Shown here: positions 44,387 through 56,038 of the stretch, one piece after another
Layout of the letters: each line of letters starts with the position of its first letter
Position numbering within the stretch: position 1 is the first letter of the stretch
NCBI GenBank assembly: GCA_030180135.1
Contig: CM058238.1
Span: 43,427,765-43,491,764, forward strand
Source of the DNA: Orychophragmus violaceus
Lineage: Eukaryota > Streptophyta > Magnoliopsida > Brassicales > Brassicaceae
Reading direction: 5' to 3'
DNA length: 64,000 nucleotides
The notes under the pieces: generated by a model
Seen by the model: the letters and a program-made list of their open reading frames with translations, nothing else
Told to the model about the DNA's origin: nothing
Database searches by the model: none
Position numbers and translations under genes: made by a program

Positions 44387-45550
44387 TTGGTCTGATATCA
44401 TTGTATTACGGTAAGGGGGTGGACCATGAGGCATTTTGACTAGGTTTCGAGTGAGGTCGGCTGTTAGCAAACTCAAGCTCAAAGGGATCGACGTCGCTGT
44501 GGATGTTAAAGTCGGGGAGGACACAATGTTCGACGTTGTGGTTACGTATACCGAACTCTCTGGCAGGGATGCGATCTGAGAGAAATCCAGGTGAGTGCTA
44601 GGTACATGACTCAAAGGAGGCCTTCAATCACCTTCAGATCGTTCTCGGGGGTTTTGATTGGCGAGCTCCTCGAAACAAGCGTTAAAACATCGTTCCTATT
44701 CAGCGAGCTGTGTTGCTTGAGTGCGGCTAGCAAACTCTTGGGTCCCAGTTCTGTCTCGTTATTAAATGTTTGGCTAACTAGGTAATTGAGCATCAAACGG
44801 ATTTCAGTGAGGTCATCCGTACTCTGTGAAGTAAGCTCCAGGGGTAGCTCACAATGAACCGATCTAAGGATGATGCCATGGCTGGACTGAGTTTGCTCTC
44901 CTTGGTGCCACGAACGAGATAAAGATTGTGCACGAGCAGCTAGACTGAAGTCGCTCTCTGTTGATGCGGTTTGATGGATTGAAGCTGATATGGACACAAA
45001 TAGTAACAAGCTTTGGCTGGAGCAGCGAAGGGGAAACCACACGAAGCTGGAGACTCAGCCCGTCAAAGAGAAAGAGACTATAGGGTTTTTGCTTTCATTA
45101 AACGTTAACTTGAAAATAAAAGATACAAGGGGCTTTATACCCTACGTTTCGACAAGGACATAATAAAATACATGGGCCTTATGGCTTACAGGAAATAAAA
45201 TAAAAGACAAAAGCCTAATAGGTTGTGTATGGCTTGTTGGTCGAATGGGCCATGCTTCTCTGCTAATGGGTCGCGCCTCGGATTACCTTGTTAAAAACCT
45301 TAGTGGGAAAACCCATTTGGGATAAAACCACACTAAGGGAAAAAGAGTATAAACCTTGGCCCAGAGAGATGTTACAATGCCCTCCTGGTCTCCAAATATA
45401 AGTTTGAAGTGCATCAGGTCCGTGAGCTTCCAAATGAGGCAAGTCCAGCAACCATTGGGTGAGAACTTGAGTAGCTTCTTCATCCGAGTTGTTATTGTCT
45501 TGATTCACACTATCCTGGATCCCATGATAAATCAAGATTTCAGAACAACT
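44387..45550 (-). repeat. Putative 5' LTR with degenerate primer site
   Basis: On the minus strand an LTR-like end, CCGTAATACA (44402), is followed by tgatatcagaccaag (44387-44401), a degenerate form of the tRNA-iMet site. Upstream are a TATA-like tataaagcccctt near 45100-45115 and phrases shared with gypsy A LTRs (aacccatttgggataaaacc, aaaaagagtataa). The outer boundary is uncertain. A 143-codon minus frame inside (45042-44611) has no recognisable domain and probably is leader sequence. Confidence 0.5.
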
Positions 45551-47039
45551 TCCGTTTTTTCTTGATTAATCTTGTTCCGTTCTGAGATCTCCCATAAGTG
45601 GCAGTTGGTCTCCAGCGAGTTCCTTGGAAGTCTTCTGTTTTGTAACTTTGCATAACTTCCTCATGTGAAAGTATATTAAAACACTTCCATTTTGTGATGA
45701 CTCCTTGATGGCTTAAGTTTCTGGAACAGGTTGATTTGTAACTTAACTCCTCCTGGTTTGGTTTATATGCCCCAAAACGTGCACCTATGTCCCTGGTGCG
45801 ATCAAGCTGCTTCTCTCAAAGGGCATATACTGGCTTGGTGAGACATCCACTAGTCTGCTTGGCTGATGATGGCTTGATGTCCTCATCACTCTGCCTTGAC
45901 GCATTATGGTTTTGCGGCAAGCTGGATCGTGTAGTTCCAGATCCGTTACCGGATGCTGGAAAGTTGTCGGGTCTGATCTAAAACCAGATTCTAGTTTGGT
46001 CGTTGATCCTTTACGATGTGTTTTTCAGGATCAGGTTCGTCAATGTCATTTGAACGACATAACCTGTTGGTACCGATTTCCTAAGTATGTGATTTGTATT
46101 CGTTCCTACGTTGTGGGTCTGATCCATTACGTTCTTTACTCCGGTGGTGCAATATGGAGCAGTGTTGATCACTTGTTTGTGGTCGAGTGGGAGCGGAGGA
46201 GTGATGGTGGTTGAGGGTGGAGTTGATTCATTTATATATATCGAACCCTAAATTTGAATCTGGTGACATAAAGATATATGGTATTTCCCACAGATGGTGC
46301 TAAATATGAGTTCAAGGATTCACACTGCAGTTTATATGAACATGGATTTGGACTAAGTAATAAATAAATATAAATTTGCTATGAATCAAATATGTATTTA
46401 GGATTGAAATGTTGAAATAGAACTTAGTTCAAAGAATTGATCGAATGTGCACAGAGAAAGAGCAAATATTTCTAGACGAAGTGTTTTGTTGAATGTATTT
46501 CAAGTCTGTTTCTTGAAAAATCTTCCCATCTCCTTCAATTTTGGGATTCGTTGTAACATTTCGCTACTTATTCTTCTACGAACTCGACCTCTTGGTGGAA
46601 GAAGTTGATCTCCTATCATTCTGCATGCACTTGGGCTTCCACGACTCTGTCCTGCTGTGCGAGGTCAAGTTATCACATATCGGACTTCTCGGTTGTTCCA
46701 GACTGATTACCATGGGCCGGATTTCTTAAAATGGGTCATATTTTTTTGTGCGAAATCAAGCACCAACAAAAGATATTTCTTTTAATAATGGCTTTTGATG
46801 GGACTCATATTTTTATTCTGAGTTGCAAAGCTTCTACCGAGCGCTATTACCCAATTCTTTTCGATGGCTGGACACTGAAGCTAGTTTTCTCTTTTGTTTC
46901 TCTTCATTTCTTATTTGGCGTTGTGCTCATTTTGGTTTATTTGATTATCCATTTTTATATGATTATCCATGATTTGAGGATTTTGGCCAATATAAGGTTC
47001 ATACCAAGAACTAGAAAGACCTTGACTGAGATAGTCTTG
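45551..47039. other. Unassigned repeat-like sequence, no gene recognised
   Basis: Open stretches at 46541-46729 and 46731-47054 encode hydrophobic peptides without recognisable motifs. The stretch 46250-46540 is A/T-rich. The neighbours on both sides are LTR debris, so this is probably more of the same. Confidence 0.4.
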
Positions 47040-47385
47040 ACATCTTGGTTATGAAGTATGTGGATGCTAAAACCCACACTCAAGGATTTAAAGTGTTTAG
47101 TATGTACTTTAGGAAATGTGGGCTGAATCTAAGATGAACACAAAGTAAGCTTGTTTCGAAAAATTGGATTGTATATTGATAATCTCAATGTTACAAGGGT
47201 TGAGCTCGTAGAGCGACTACAAGAAGCGTGTATTCAAAGTCGGATCCTCCTTGATGAAGTTGAACACTTCCTTTTATATTTCTCTCTCGTGAACTGCCTT
47301 GCCTATTTTTCGGAGGTTAGCTTCAACATCTTCCTCGATATTCGGAATCTTCGTGGGCGCTATCTTTTTAGCTGATGTTCTTATC
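47040..47385 (-). repeat. LTR-end-like segment, inverted partner of 42630-43015
   Basis: See the partner entry. The inverted pair encloses about 4 kb that contains the Tat-like gag and the putative LTR. Confidence 0.72.
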
Positions 47386-48000
47386 GTGCACTAACAGGTA
47401 GTGTTTCGCTTAAAATCGAATGCATCCTTTGTAAGTAGAGTTTCGCATACGATTGACGGATGGGGCCATTGATTTGAGGTGTGCTCCTAGGCCCAGTATT
47501 AGCTTGTCAGCCCGTTAGATTCCTAGAGGGAATCTGGCCCAAACATTCCCCCTACCCTTTACATGAGCTATCAAATAAAGGAGAGACACACTGTTGAAAC
47601 ACCACAATATGCAGCTGTCAATCACAAATTGTTCGAACTGATTTTGTGCTTTTAGGGCTTTTCGGTTTACCAGGGGATAGCATTGAATTTTTGATCGAGC
47701 TGAGAAATCCTGCCAAATCGGACAGTTGAGATTATGCAGAATGACGTCGCGTGTGAGATGACATCGCGTCATTATGGTGTCTCTCTTTCCAACGACCGAG
47801 ATAAAGGGATGTGGAAGATCTTTCAAAATCTCGAGGTTTGCAGTAATAACTGTTTTGTAAGTATAACTCCCCATGTCTCCACGCTGCACGAGACCCACTT
47901 ACTACATATGTAGTTTCTTCTCTCTTTAAATCGATCTTCCCCTTCTTCTTAATTATATTGCTTTATCTGCGATTTGCTGTTTGCTTTGTAGGAACTGTTT
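47386..48000. other. Leader-like sequence upstream of the transposon ORF
   Basis: Non-coding on inspection. The end near 47940-48000 (ccttcttcttaattatattg) leads into the ORF copy that follows. Confidence 0.4.
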
Positions 48001-49630
48001 GTTGCTTTCTGAATCCGACTCAATGGTGAAGAAGGAGAAGGGTATCGATAGGGTCGTGAAGAAGGAAAGGGGGTTACTTTGAGCCTTGGAGAATTCGATC
48101 TGCATCCGTCCCTATCCATGAAGCTTGAAGACATTGAGAGCATGTCGAATCATTTGGTGTGCCAAAGATCATGACGCTCATGCTTCTTTGGTCCGGTGAG
48201 ACGCCGAAAACGGCCAGACCAGGCTACTGTTGTGCCTACAAAATCTACTTCGATAAATGCGGCCACGTTTTCTGATTCCTCGGTTTTTTTTCTGGAAATC
48301 CTTAGCGAGCTTGGGATGGCGTTTCCTAAGATGTGTCCGAACTTTGTTTGGAATCTGATCGGCCTTTTGGTTAGAGTCCGCGAAGAAGGGGTCCAATTTG
48401 TCATAACTAAACTTCACAACCTCTACTTTATTAAGCACAATGCGGGTACTGAGACCTTTTACATTTGTCCTCGGAGAGGATTGAAGGTTCTCGCCGCGGT
48501 TCCAGTCCGAGATGATCGCTGGAGGGAGCGGCCTATTTTGTTCAAAAATGGTGTTGCCGTGGGAAACAACTGTTGGCTAGGAACAGATCTGACTAGGGTT
48601 TTTTTTTTTGCATTTGAAACCTTAGCTTTGTTGATGAGATCATCTCCTTTTTGCAGATACTTCAGATAGGATATGTATAAGCGATACGCTTCGGAACTTC
48701 ACAGCCGAACTCGGGACTGGGAAGGTTCGTTGGTAAATGTTCACCTCATACATAATCAAACAAGCTTTGAAGCTTGTCGTGGTTACGACAGCTTTAAGAT
48801 CTGTCCCTTCGCACTTCGTACTGGCCATATTTTGTGTTTGGGTTACATTATTTCTTTTAAGTTGTCTGACCGGGTTTAATTTTGTTGAGCACTAGAAGAC
48901 TGCTTTAGACGCATGTCCATCTAGTGTTGTCCCGGAGCCAGATAAAGATAGAGAGAGATGAGGAGGAGACAGACATTTTGTGCGCAACAAAGAAATCTGC
49001 TGGTAAGGTGGCGGTGTCCGTCAACCCTGCCATACGCCCTGGAGAACTGAGCCAGGCTTTGACTAAGGCTCTAGTCTCAGGTAGTAGTGGACTTCTGCCT
49101 CCCGTCCCAAATCGAGCTCTGGAGCCTAGGAAGGAACTGGTTGTGATTCATCATGGGAATCTGATCTCTCTTGGCTCCAAGATTTCTGATGGTGACACCT
49201 TTGTGCATCCTCTAACAAAGAAGGCTCGTCTTGACCCAACTCCAGAGAAGCGAGAAACTGGTGCATGGTCTTGTTCTTCCAATGGGTCCGAGAGCAAGGC
49301 TTTCTGCTGGAAGTTCGAGCATAACAAGGACTTCCCGGTAGCTGATGATCTATAAGGGATTTCCCAATTGATGCATCACTGTAAGCCCGCTGGTAGCTTA
49401 CTCCCAACGGTGAAGAACATGGTGGGGCGCGAAGCCTACATTGCGGAAAAGGTAACAATGCAACTATATTATTTGTGAACCTATTTTAGTTTCCTTTTAT
49501 GATGTTTATGATATTGTTTGTTTCCTTTGCCGTCTTTGGAGGAAGATCACAAGTTGTACGCTTTTTAGAGCAGAGCACAACGTTCCCTGTATGCAAGAGT
49601 TGGAGGAAGCTCTAGGTATAGTAAAATTTG
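48001..49630 (+). pseudogene. Gypsy-type transposon ORF (plus copy)
   Basis: Readable blocks are: 48196-48669, with EILSELGMAFPKMCPNFVWN then LIGLLVRVREEGVQF and YICPRRGLKVLAAVPVRDDR; 48673-48740, with YKRYASELHSRTRDWEGSLV; and 48924-49355, with GSESKAFCWKFEHNKDFPVA. The same blocks occur on the minus strand at 31650-31382 and 27894-26629, so two diverged copies are present and neither is intact. The pattern (nuclear transposon ORF beside Tat-like debris, no RT) suggests the extra ORF of Tat-lineage elements; that is an inference. The segment ends at an Athila primer site. Confidence 0.6.
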
Positions 49631-49645
49631 AGCATATCAAGTTTT

Positions 49646-49663
49646 TGGCGTCGTTGCCGGGGA
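49646..49663 (+). other. Athila 1 primer binding site, tRNA-Asp type
   Basis: tggcgtcgttgccgggga, one base different from the Athila 2 site at 52968-52985. Confidence 0.9.
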
Positions 49664-49779
49664 CTCATTTGAGTCTTCGATAGATTTAAGTTTAGAGATT
49701 GGACTAGGTTTTTCGTTGTTAGTTTTACTAACTTTCTTTCTTGTTTTTTCTTGTTCGTGCGTTTTAGTTTCGACGAAGA

Positions 49780-51290
49780 ACACTTGCATCGATTGACAAC
49801 TCTTTGGCATCGATCGACATAGCTAGCAACATAATAATAGATCGACGCTTAACCTGCATCGGTCGACAAAGTGCTCGTGATCAGATAGTGCATGCCTTAT
49901 CATGCACTCAGAAGCAATCCAGACAAAGAACTTTTGTTTCTTCGAAACCAAGAGATTGCAAAGCTAGAGCGAACAAACAAGAAAGCACAGATGCCAGTAA
50001 AGATGTTGAATCCAAATGTCGTGGTGTTGATTCAGGATGAAGATAGTGTTCTGAGCGACCTTGATGGTAATGCCTACAACAATCATGGTCAGAAACTTGA
50101 TAGGGAAGAAAACCCCATTGTACTACCAGTTGTTGATGCAGGCACATAACAAACTGGAGGTGTTCAACAAGATGCTGGCGCAGTTGTTTCACATGCGCAA
50201 GGGAACACGCAAGTTGGGAGGACTCTTGCCGATTACAACAGACCAGACGAGTTCTATGCTAACAGGTCTGCCATCAGACCTCCTCCGATCCAGAGGAATG
50301 ACATCGAGCTGAATACATCCTACTACACTCTTGTTGGCCAAAATTTGTTTCATGGTCTTCCACATGAGCATGCTATGGACCATATCGAAATATTTGAGGA
50401 TCTAGTTACAGGAATGAAGCATAATGGAGTGAGCTAAGACTTCCTGCACTGAAAACTTTTCCCACCCTCTCTTAGTGGGGAAGTTGCTAACTAGATGAAG
50501 CAGATTCCACCATGTACTTTTACCACTTGGGATGAAACCAAGAAAAAGTTCCTTCAAAACTTCTATGATGATGCCAGATCTGATCAGTTGAGAGAAGACA
50601 TTCTCCACTTCAAATATAGTCCTACAAAAGCTTTAAAAGCTGCTTTGATACGTTTTAAGATGTACCAACGCGATTGTCCACATCATGGTTTCTCTGAGGT
50701 TCATCTGCTGGGCATTTTCTTCAGAGGTGTGCATTGGAGATATTAGATGGCATTAGATGCTTCAAGCAGTGGAAACTTCAACACGAAGTCTCCAGAGCAA
50801 GCTAAAGAGCTGATTGATAACTTGGTGTCTAGCAATAGCACCAAACATGCTGATTTAGAGAGGAAGCGATCAGGTGGAAATGTTGATGGAACTCAGATTT
50901 CAAAGATGAAGAACAAGATAGATTTTGTTCACAACATTCTAGTTGGGAAGAAGTAGGTTCACTTTGTTGCAGATGTAGAGACTTTTGAACCAGTTGATGA
51001 TTCAAAAGACGTCAACTACATAGCTGGGACTGGTTTTCAAGGTCAGAGATACGGGAATCAGCAAGGACACACTCCCCGTTACACTCCAAAGCCTGCATTT
51101 CAAATACCATTCCAGCAGAACAGCTCATTTTCCATAGACTATGGTTCTTCATCTGAAATTTAAGCTATACTGGAGCAGCTTTTGGAAGGTCAGGAGAAGA
51201 GTACAATGAACTTTAATGGGAAGATTGATGCTTTGTACGTGGATTTGAATGGGAAGATCGAATCTGAGCACCCATGTAAAAAAGCTGGAA
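49780..51290 (+). pseudogene. Athila 1 gag remnant
   Basis: Frames contain NQEIAKLERTNKKAQMPVKM (49892-50149), equivalent to LARLERTNMKSQRARMVQER in Athila 2; YYTLVGQNLFHGLPHEHAMD (about 50322), equivalent to the HGFPNEQPMDHIDEF region; and TFTTWDETKKKFLQNFYDDA then KYSPTKALKAALIRFKMYQR (50495-50746), the conserved central gag that Athila 2 has lost. At least four stops break it. Motif variants catcgatcgac and catcggtcgac lie at 49788-49865 just before gag. Confidence 0.85.
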
Positions 51291-51292
51291 GG

Positions 51293-51742
51293 CTTTAGGA
51301 GATCTGTTTGGGAGATCTTTCGAGTTGTGGAGTTTTCTCGCAGAGTTTTCTTGGGGAGTCTCTGATTTCTTGGGTCTTTTATGCCAGAGTTTAGGATGTG
51401 TAAGGTTTCGAGACTTAGCGTGATGGAAAACCTGCTACGAGTTTCAGCTTGTGTTGGTTGTATGGTGACTTTTAGATTTAGTCATACGAGTTATGTAAGC
51501 TGGACTTATGAAAATATATAACACATATTTTATTGTTTCGAGCATGAGTTTACAACTGGGCGATAGTTCGATATTCTCCCCCCCCCCAAAAAAAAATAAA
51601 TGAGGAGAGGAAAGCTGAGAGATTTTGAGAAGCAGATGCACTCATCGGTCGAGCTTCCTACGTGCCCCGTCAAGGTATCAAGCCTAACGTAGTTCGATTG
51701 TTGTCAGTACTAAGACGTGGTATAGCTTGAGGTTTGTGGCGT
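51293..51742 (-). mobile_element. Tat-like gypsy 3' end (LTR, PPT, integrase tail), left of Athila 2
   Basis: On the minus strand, the integrase-tail region (51742-51650, with the phrase ttgataccttgacggggcac) is followed by a T/G-rich polypurine tract (51596-51578 on the plus strand: ccccccccc then aaaaaaaaa) and about 285 bp of LTR to 51293. It aligns with 7860-8139 and 17401-17600. The rest of this element lies at 60143-64000, beyond the Athila insertion. Confidence 0.85.
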
Positions 51743-52961
51743 TGATATATGATGGTTTTTACCGGTTTTAGACCATGATATAAGTGTGTTTTAGAGTCTT
51801 TTAGTGTTTCTTTAGAGTCTTTTACAGGTATTAGCACGTTTGGAGCAGATTTGGAGTTTATGGAGCTTTTTGGAGCATTTTGGTGTTTTGACCTGAGAGA
51901 TAGAGTTCACTGTCCAAAACAGAGTAATGCATCGATCGACACACATTGTGCATCGATCGACACACATTGTGCATCGATCGACACACTAGCGAGATGGGCC
52001 TTCCTCGGCGGTTTAATGAAGAATGCAGAATTGACAGTTTTGCCCAGAAGTTCCTGATAATTACAAAGAAACCCCAAGACGTGATTAGCTTATATAATTA
52101 GGTTTTTACATCAGTTTTTGGATACGCTTACGCTACGCTTTCATACTTTGAGCATAGAGATTTTAGAGCTTTTGGGGCTGATCTAATCATGTACTGCTTC
52201 CTGCTTTTGGAGAAGATTTCGAACCCCTTTTATCTTTACTCTTTATTTATGCAATCTATTATTTCATTGATTATATTTTCATATTCAATGTCTGAGTAGA
52301 TTCATAGTTAGGTTTAGGGATTCTCATAGGGATTTCATGACTTGCTAGATTTATTTATATCAGTTAAGGATTCACATCATAATTGTTCTTCAATCTAAAT
52401 TGTGCTTAACACTAGTTTCTAACTTGATCACTTAGAATCTAGATCTTAGGTTGTTAAATTGACACGAAAGTGTGATTTAGAATCTGAACTATTTAGGTTG
52501 AGCAATTGAATTACTCGCAAAGAAATTTGGCTTAATTGAATTGTGAACATATCGAATCTGAACTTAAAGCTAGTTTAATCTGTTAGGAATTACAAAGAAA
52601 TTTGGATTCCTGCTATTAGACTTAGAGAATTCTCACAACGTAAGTTGGTTAGTTCTATATTCCGTGTTTGAGTTCTAGAACCGTACTTAATTTGATCCTG
52701 ACTGAATAATTTATCTGCTTGTCTGATTTCCTGAGAACTCCCTAGACTTAGCGCTTTTAGTTAATTGCCTTCAAACCAATCTTGCAACCTGATTTACTTT
52801 TCTGTTTTTCTTTTTAGTTTATCACATACTTTCTCCTAGTTTAACTTGACTGTTCTTAAATCTATCGTTGCCTAGAGTCCTTGTGGATTCGATACCCTAC
52901 ATACTACAATTGCATTAACTGTGCACTTGCAGTAGAATAGGATTAATTCTTGGCCCTATCA
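51743..52961 (+). repeat. Athila 2 5' LTR
   Basis: 1219 bp. TATATAA at 52091-52097 is the likely promoter box. Three copies of gcatcgatcgacacac at 51931-51985 (two in the 3' LTR). Extra gcttacgctac near 52130 relative to the 3' LTR. Confidence 0.95.
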
Positions 52962-52967
52962 AGTTTT

Positions 52968-52985
52968 TGGCGCCGTTGCCGGGGA
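52968..52985 (+). other. Athila 2 primer binding site, tRNA-Asp type
   Basis: tggcgccgttgccgggga, six bases after the LTR end, the site known for Athila elements. Confidence 0.93.
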
Positions 52986-53099
52986 CTCTTTGGAGTCTTC
53001 GATATATTTGAACTTAGGGTTTAGACTAGGATTTTTATTTTTTGTTTTTGGTTACTAATTTTTCTCTGTTTTTCTCTGTCGCAGGTCTGACATTCGCTT

Positions 53100-53190
53100 G
53101 GCATCGATCGTTGCATCCTTTTGTGTCGATCGTTACTACACGACTGAGTTGAATCGATCGTTGCACTCTAGCATCGATCGTTGCATTACG
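53100..53190. repeat. Palindromic motif cluster before Athila 2 gag
   Basis: Four copies of the type catcgatcgttgca or tgtcgatcgtta occur in 90 bases immediately upstream of and overlapping the start of gag. Athila 1 has equivalent motifs at the same relative place (49788-49865). Confidence 0.85.
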
Positions 53191-54612
53191 ATTACAGACG
53201 GTTTATGCAGATGCGTGATACCAGAAGTAATCTGAACTCGAATCTTGTTAATCTCAGACTTGAAGAGCTTGCTAGACTAGAGAGAACTAACATGAAAAGT
53301 CAAAGAGCAAGAATGGTTCAAGAACGTCTGATTCTGATGCCCGATGCTCAAGGTGTCCTGAGGGACCGACATAAAAATCCGTACAATGCTGTTGGGCATA
53401 GGATTGATGCTGAAGGGAATGTTATCCCTGAACCTGAACCTGAACCTGAGCCTGAACCGCGACAAGCACAAGGACAAGGCCAGGGACAAGGTCAGAGACA
53501 AATGGTTTGTTTATGAGAGGACTCTTACTGACTATAACCGTCCGGATGAGTTTCATGCTAACCGGTCAGCGCTTGTGCCTCATGGTTTTGAGAGGAATGA
53601 CTTCAAGATCAAGACCATCTACTACTCTATTCTAAGACAGAATGCCTTCCATGGTTTCCCTAATGAGCAGCCAATGGATCATATTGATGAGTTTGAGGAC
53701 ATAGTCAGTGGGATGAAGTATGATGGAGTGAACTATGACTATCTGTTTCTCAAAATTTTCCCCTACTCTCTCGCTGGAGATGCTGCTTCTTGGTTGAAAC
53801 AACTTCCACCTGGGAAGTTTACTACTTTCACAAGCAATCAAAACTCTTCTGGTTTTGGACAGAATGCTGGTTTTCAGAAACTTTTTCAGCAAGGTAATCA
53901 GAGGACTTATGGATCTTCCTCTTACCAAACACCTCCTGCTGCTAATGCTCATGAGAGCAAGATGGAGAGTATGATGGAGCAGTTGCTAGAAGGACAGACG
54001 AAGATTGCTGTGGACTGCAACAGGAAGTTAGATGCTGTGTATGGGGACCTTAATGGGAAGTTTGAGTCCTTAAGTACACATGTGAAGCAATTGGACACAC
54101 AAGTGAGCCAAATTTCAAGTTATGTTAAGGGAAAGAGTGTCGTGGACACCCACATCAAGGCTTGGTCAGTTTATATCAATGATGGATCATACCAAGGTAA
54201 AAATTTCGAGTTAAACACAGCTGAACTGGTGGAAGAACCTGAGAAACTCGAAATTGAGGAAAAACTCTCGGGTGGAATCTGTGAAAACTCATCTGCATCG
54301 ATCGATGCAACTATTGCGTCGATCTTTGCATGCCGTGGACAGACAGATTCACTTGATTCTCATGGCATTGATGCAGAGACGGATCAAGAGCTTAATAGAC
54401 TATTCCCTGGAGTGTCTGAGATAACTCAACAGGAGATTGATGAGGCCAGACTGCTAGAAGAGATAGATGAGAAGTTGGAAGAAATTCCACAATCTGATGA
54501 TCCACCATATCACCCTTGTGTGCAGAGATACCTGGAGAAGATGCTGCCAATGGATGAAATGCTGAAAGATTGGGTGATAGTGGTCCCTCAACAGATAAGT
54601 GATGTTCTGTGA
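53181..54612 (+). pseudogene. Athila 2 gag, frameshifted and internally deleted
   Basis: The first frame (53181-53516) reads RFMQMRDTRSNLNSNLVNLR then ERTNMKSQRARMVQERLILM and ends in an EPEPEP and QGQGQG simple-repeat region. There the frame shifts, and gag continues to 54612 in the next frame with DYNRPDEFHANRSALVPHGF and DEFEDIVSGMKYDGVNYDYL then SLAGDAASWLKQLPPGKFTT. Directly after that the central gag (T-W-D-E-x-K-K-x-F-L in Athila 1) is missing. The sequence jumps to a Gln/Asn/Ser-rich tail and a segment with MESMMEQLLEGQTKIAVDCN. A motif copy at 54296-54330 is translated as ASIDATIASIFA. Confidence 0.88.
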
Positions 54613-55190
54613 TGAGTTGTTCTATTTTTGAGGATGGTTTCAAGCGCTCTTTGTGTGACTTAGGAGCTGCTGGAAGTCTCATGCCATACTTTGTGGCAGA
54701 GAAGCTGGGGATGATGGATTTTTCACCCACTATGACCTCTCTTGTCCTAGCTGATCAGTCAATAAGGATTCCGGAAGGAGGTCTTGAGGACGTCCCAGTG
54801 AGAGTTGGAAATTACTTAGTTCTGACAGATTTCTTGGTGCTTAAGTACGACAGTGAGCAGGAAGATGCTTTGATACTGGGAAGACAATTTTTAGCCACAG
54901 CTGGAGCAGTGATAGATGTAAGAAACAGTCTGATTGATCTCTATCTGGGAGATGAGCCTCTGCACTTTGAGATGGATATGCTGCGCAAGCCACATATTGA
55001 TGGGCAAACCTTCAGAATTGAGGATGGATATGGAGAGCAGATGAGTGAGACTTTGGTTTCAGATCCTGGAGATCATTTTATTCCCTCTTTTCTTGGACAA
55101 GCTCACAGTGAGACAGCTTACTCTCCACCTTGGATGAGGAGACTTTCACAGAGGCAATCACACTCTCTGTTGAAACCTCCAGGAGCCTGA
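54609..55190 (+). pseudogene. Athila 2 aspartic protease region
   Basis: 193 codons. LCDLGAAGSLMPYFVAEKLG carries the Asp-Leu-Gly active-site form usual in Athila. The flap and core follow (DVPVRVGNYLVLTDFLVLKY, then DALILGRQFLATAGAVIDVR). The frame overlaps the end of gag by four bases (ATGA) and is one frame away, so in this copy it is detached from gag. It ends where pol should begin; RT is absent. It may retain protease folding but has no substrate partner. Confidence 0.85.
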
Positions 55191-56038
55191 TCTTGTTCGT
55201 CCGGTCAAGCTAATGACCTTAAAAAAGCGCTGAGTGGGAGACAACTCACTATTAGGTTTTGGTGTTTTTCTTATTAATTTTGGTGTTTTTCTTAGGATTT
55301 CACGTTTTGGTTTTTTTTTTTTTGTTGAGTTTTCATTACAGAACACAAGTCTGGAGATGTGTGACGATCGTTGCATAAATGTGCAACGGTCGTTGCAGGG
55401 AGATATGACGAGGAGATGAAATCGCCTTGTGACGATCGTTGCGGTCCTGTGCAACGGTCGTTGCAAATGGTTCAATTTGCAAATTAAAGGTACAATTTTG
55501 CTAAACCGGAATCGATTCGGTTCACTAGCAACGATCATTGCTCAACTGCAACGGTCGTTGCATCCACGATCCAGGTAAGTACCTTTAACCTTTTCTCTCT
55601 TCTTTTCTTCCCCATTTCGCCGTCCGTACAATCCGATTCTCATCTCCCTAAATCACTCATTTCTTCATCATTTTCATTGATTCGAAGTGCTATTCTTCTT
55701 GTTTTTACACGCTTTATCCATTCCTCTAACCCATTCGTAGCAATTCCGAGGTAAAGTCTCTCAAATTATCGTTTTCGGATTCGACTTTAGGGTTTTGGAA
55801 TTAGGAGATTTTGGCTTGAGAATGATGATTTCGTACTAAATTAGGCTTGATTTAGGTTGATTAATGATGAGATTATACTGTTGTTGTGATTGAGGAATGA
55901 TTCTCATACGATTTGAAGGGTTATTTGGCGACTGTGAAATCGCCTTGCAACGATCGCTGCACTTGTGCAACGGTCGTTGCATTGCGACTTCACAGGGAGT
56001 TCCGCCATGACTAATATGCATTATTTTCTTGATTGCAG
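55191..56038 (+). other. Spacer replacing pol in Athila 2, with candidate intron and motif clusters
   Basis: About 850 bases with no coding match. Motif clusters lie at 55360-55565 (gacgatcgttgcataaatgt, gcaacggtcgttgcag and similar) and 55947-55983. A strong donor, cag/gtaagt (55572-55580), and an acceptor, ttgattgcag (55029-equivalent position 56029-56038), flank 55575-56038. The acceptor is directly before the ATG of the next ORF. Confidence 0.6.

Larger units (their letters stand above)
49636..51290 (+). mobile_element. Athila-type gypsy fragment 1 (primer site and gag)
   Basis: Starts at the LTR's last bases (tatca) with the primer site at 49646-49663 and continues through leader and gag to 51290. 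There a minus-strand Tat-like LTR begins. No 5' LTR precedes it: the breakpoint lies almost exactly at the LTR-internal junction. Leader and gag align with Athila 2 (53000-54100). Confidence 0.85.

Noticed and set aside
44611..45042. 143-codon minus-strand frame
   Set aside because: It lies between a TATA-like box and a primer site in a putative LTR; no domain seen.
46541..47054. Two hydrophobic open frames that look like membrane proteins
   Set aside because: They sit in repeat debris, overlap an LTR-end segment and have no recognisable family; T-rich sequence gives Phe/Leu-rich peptides.
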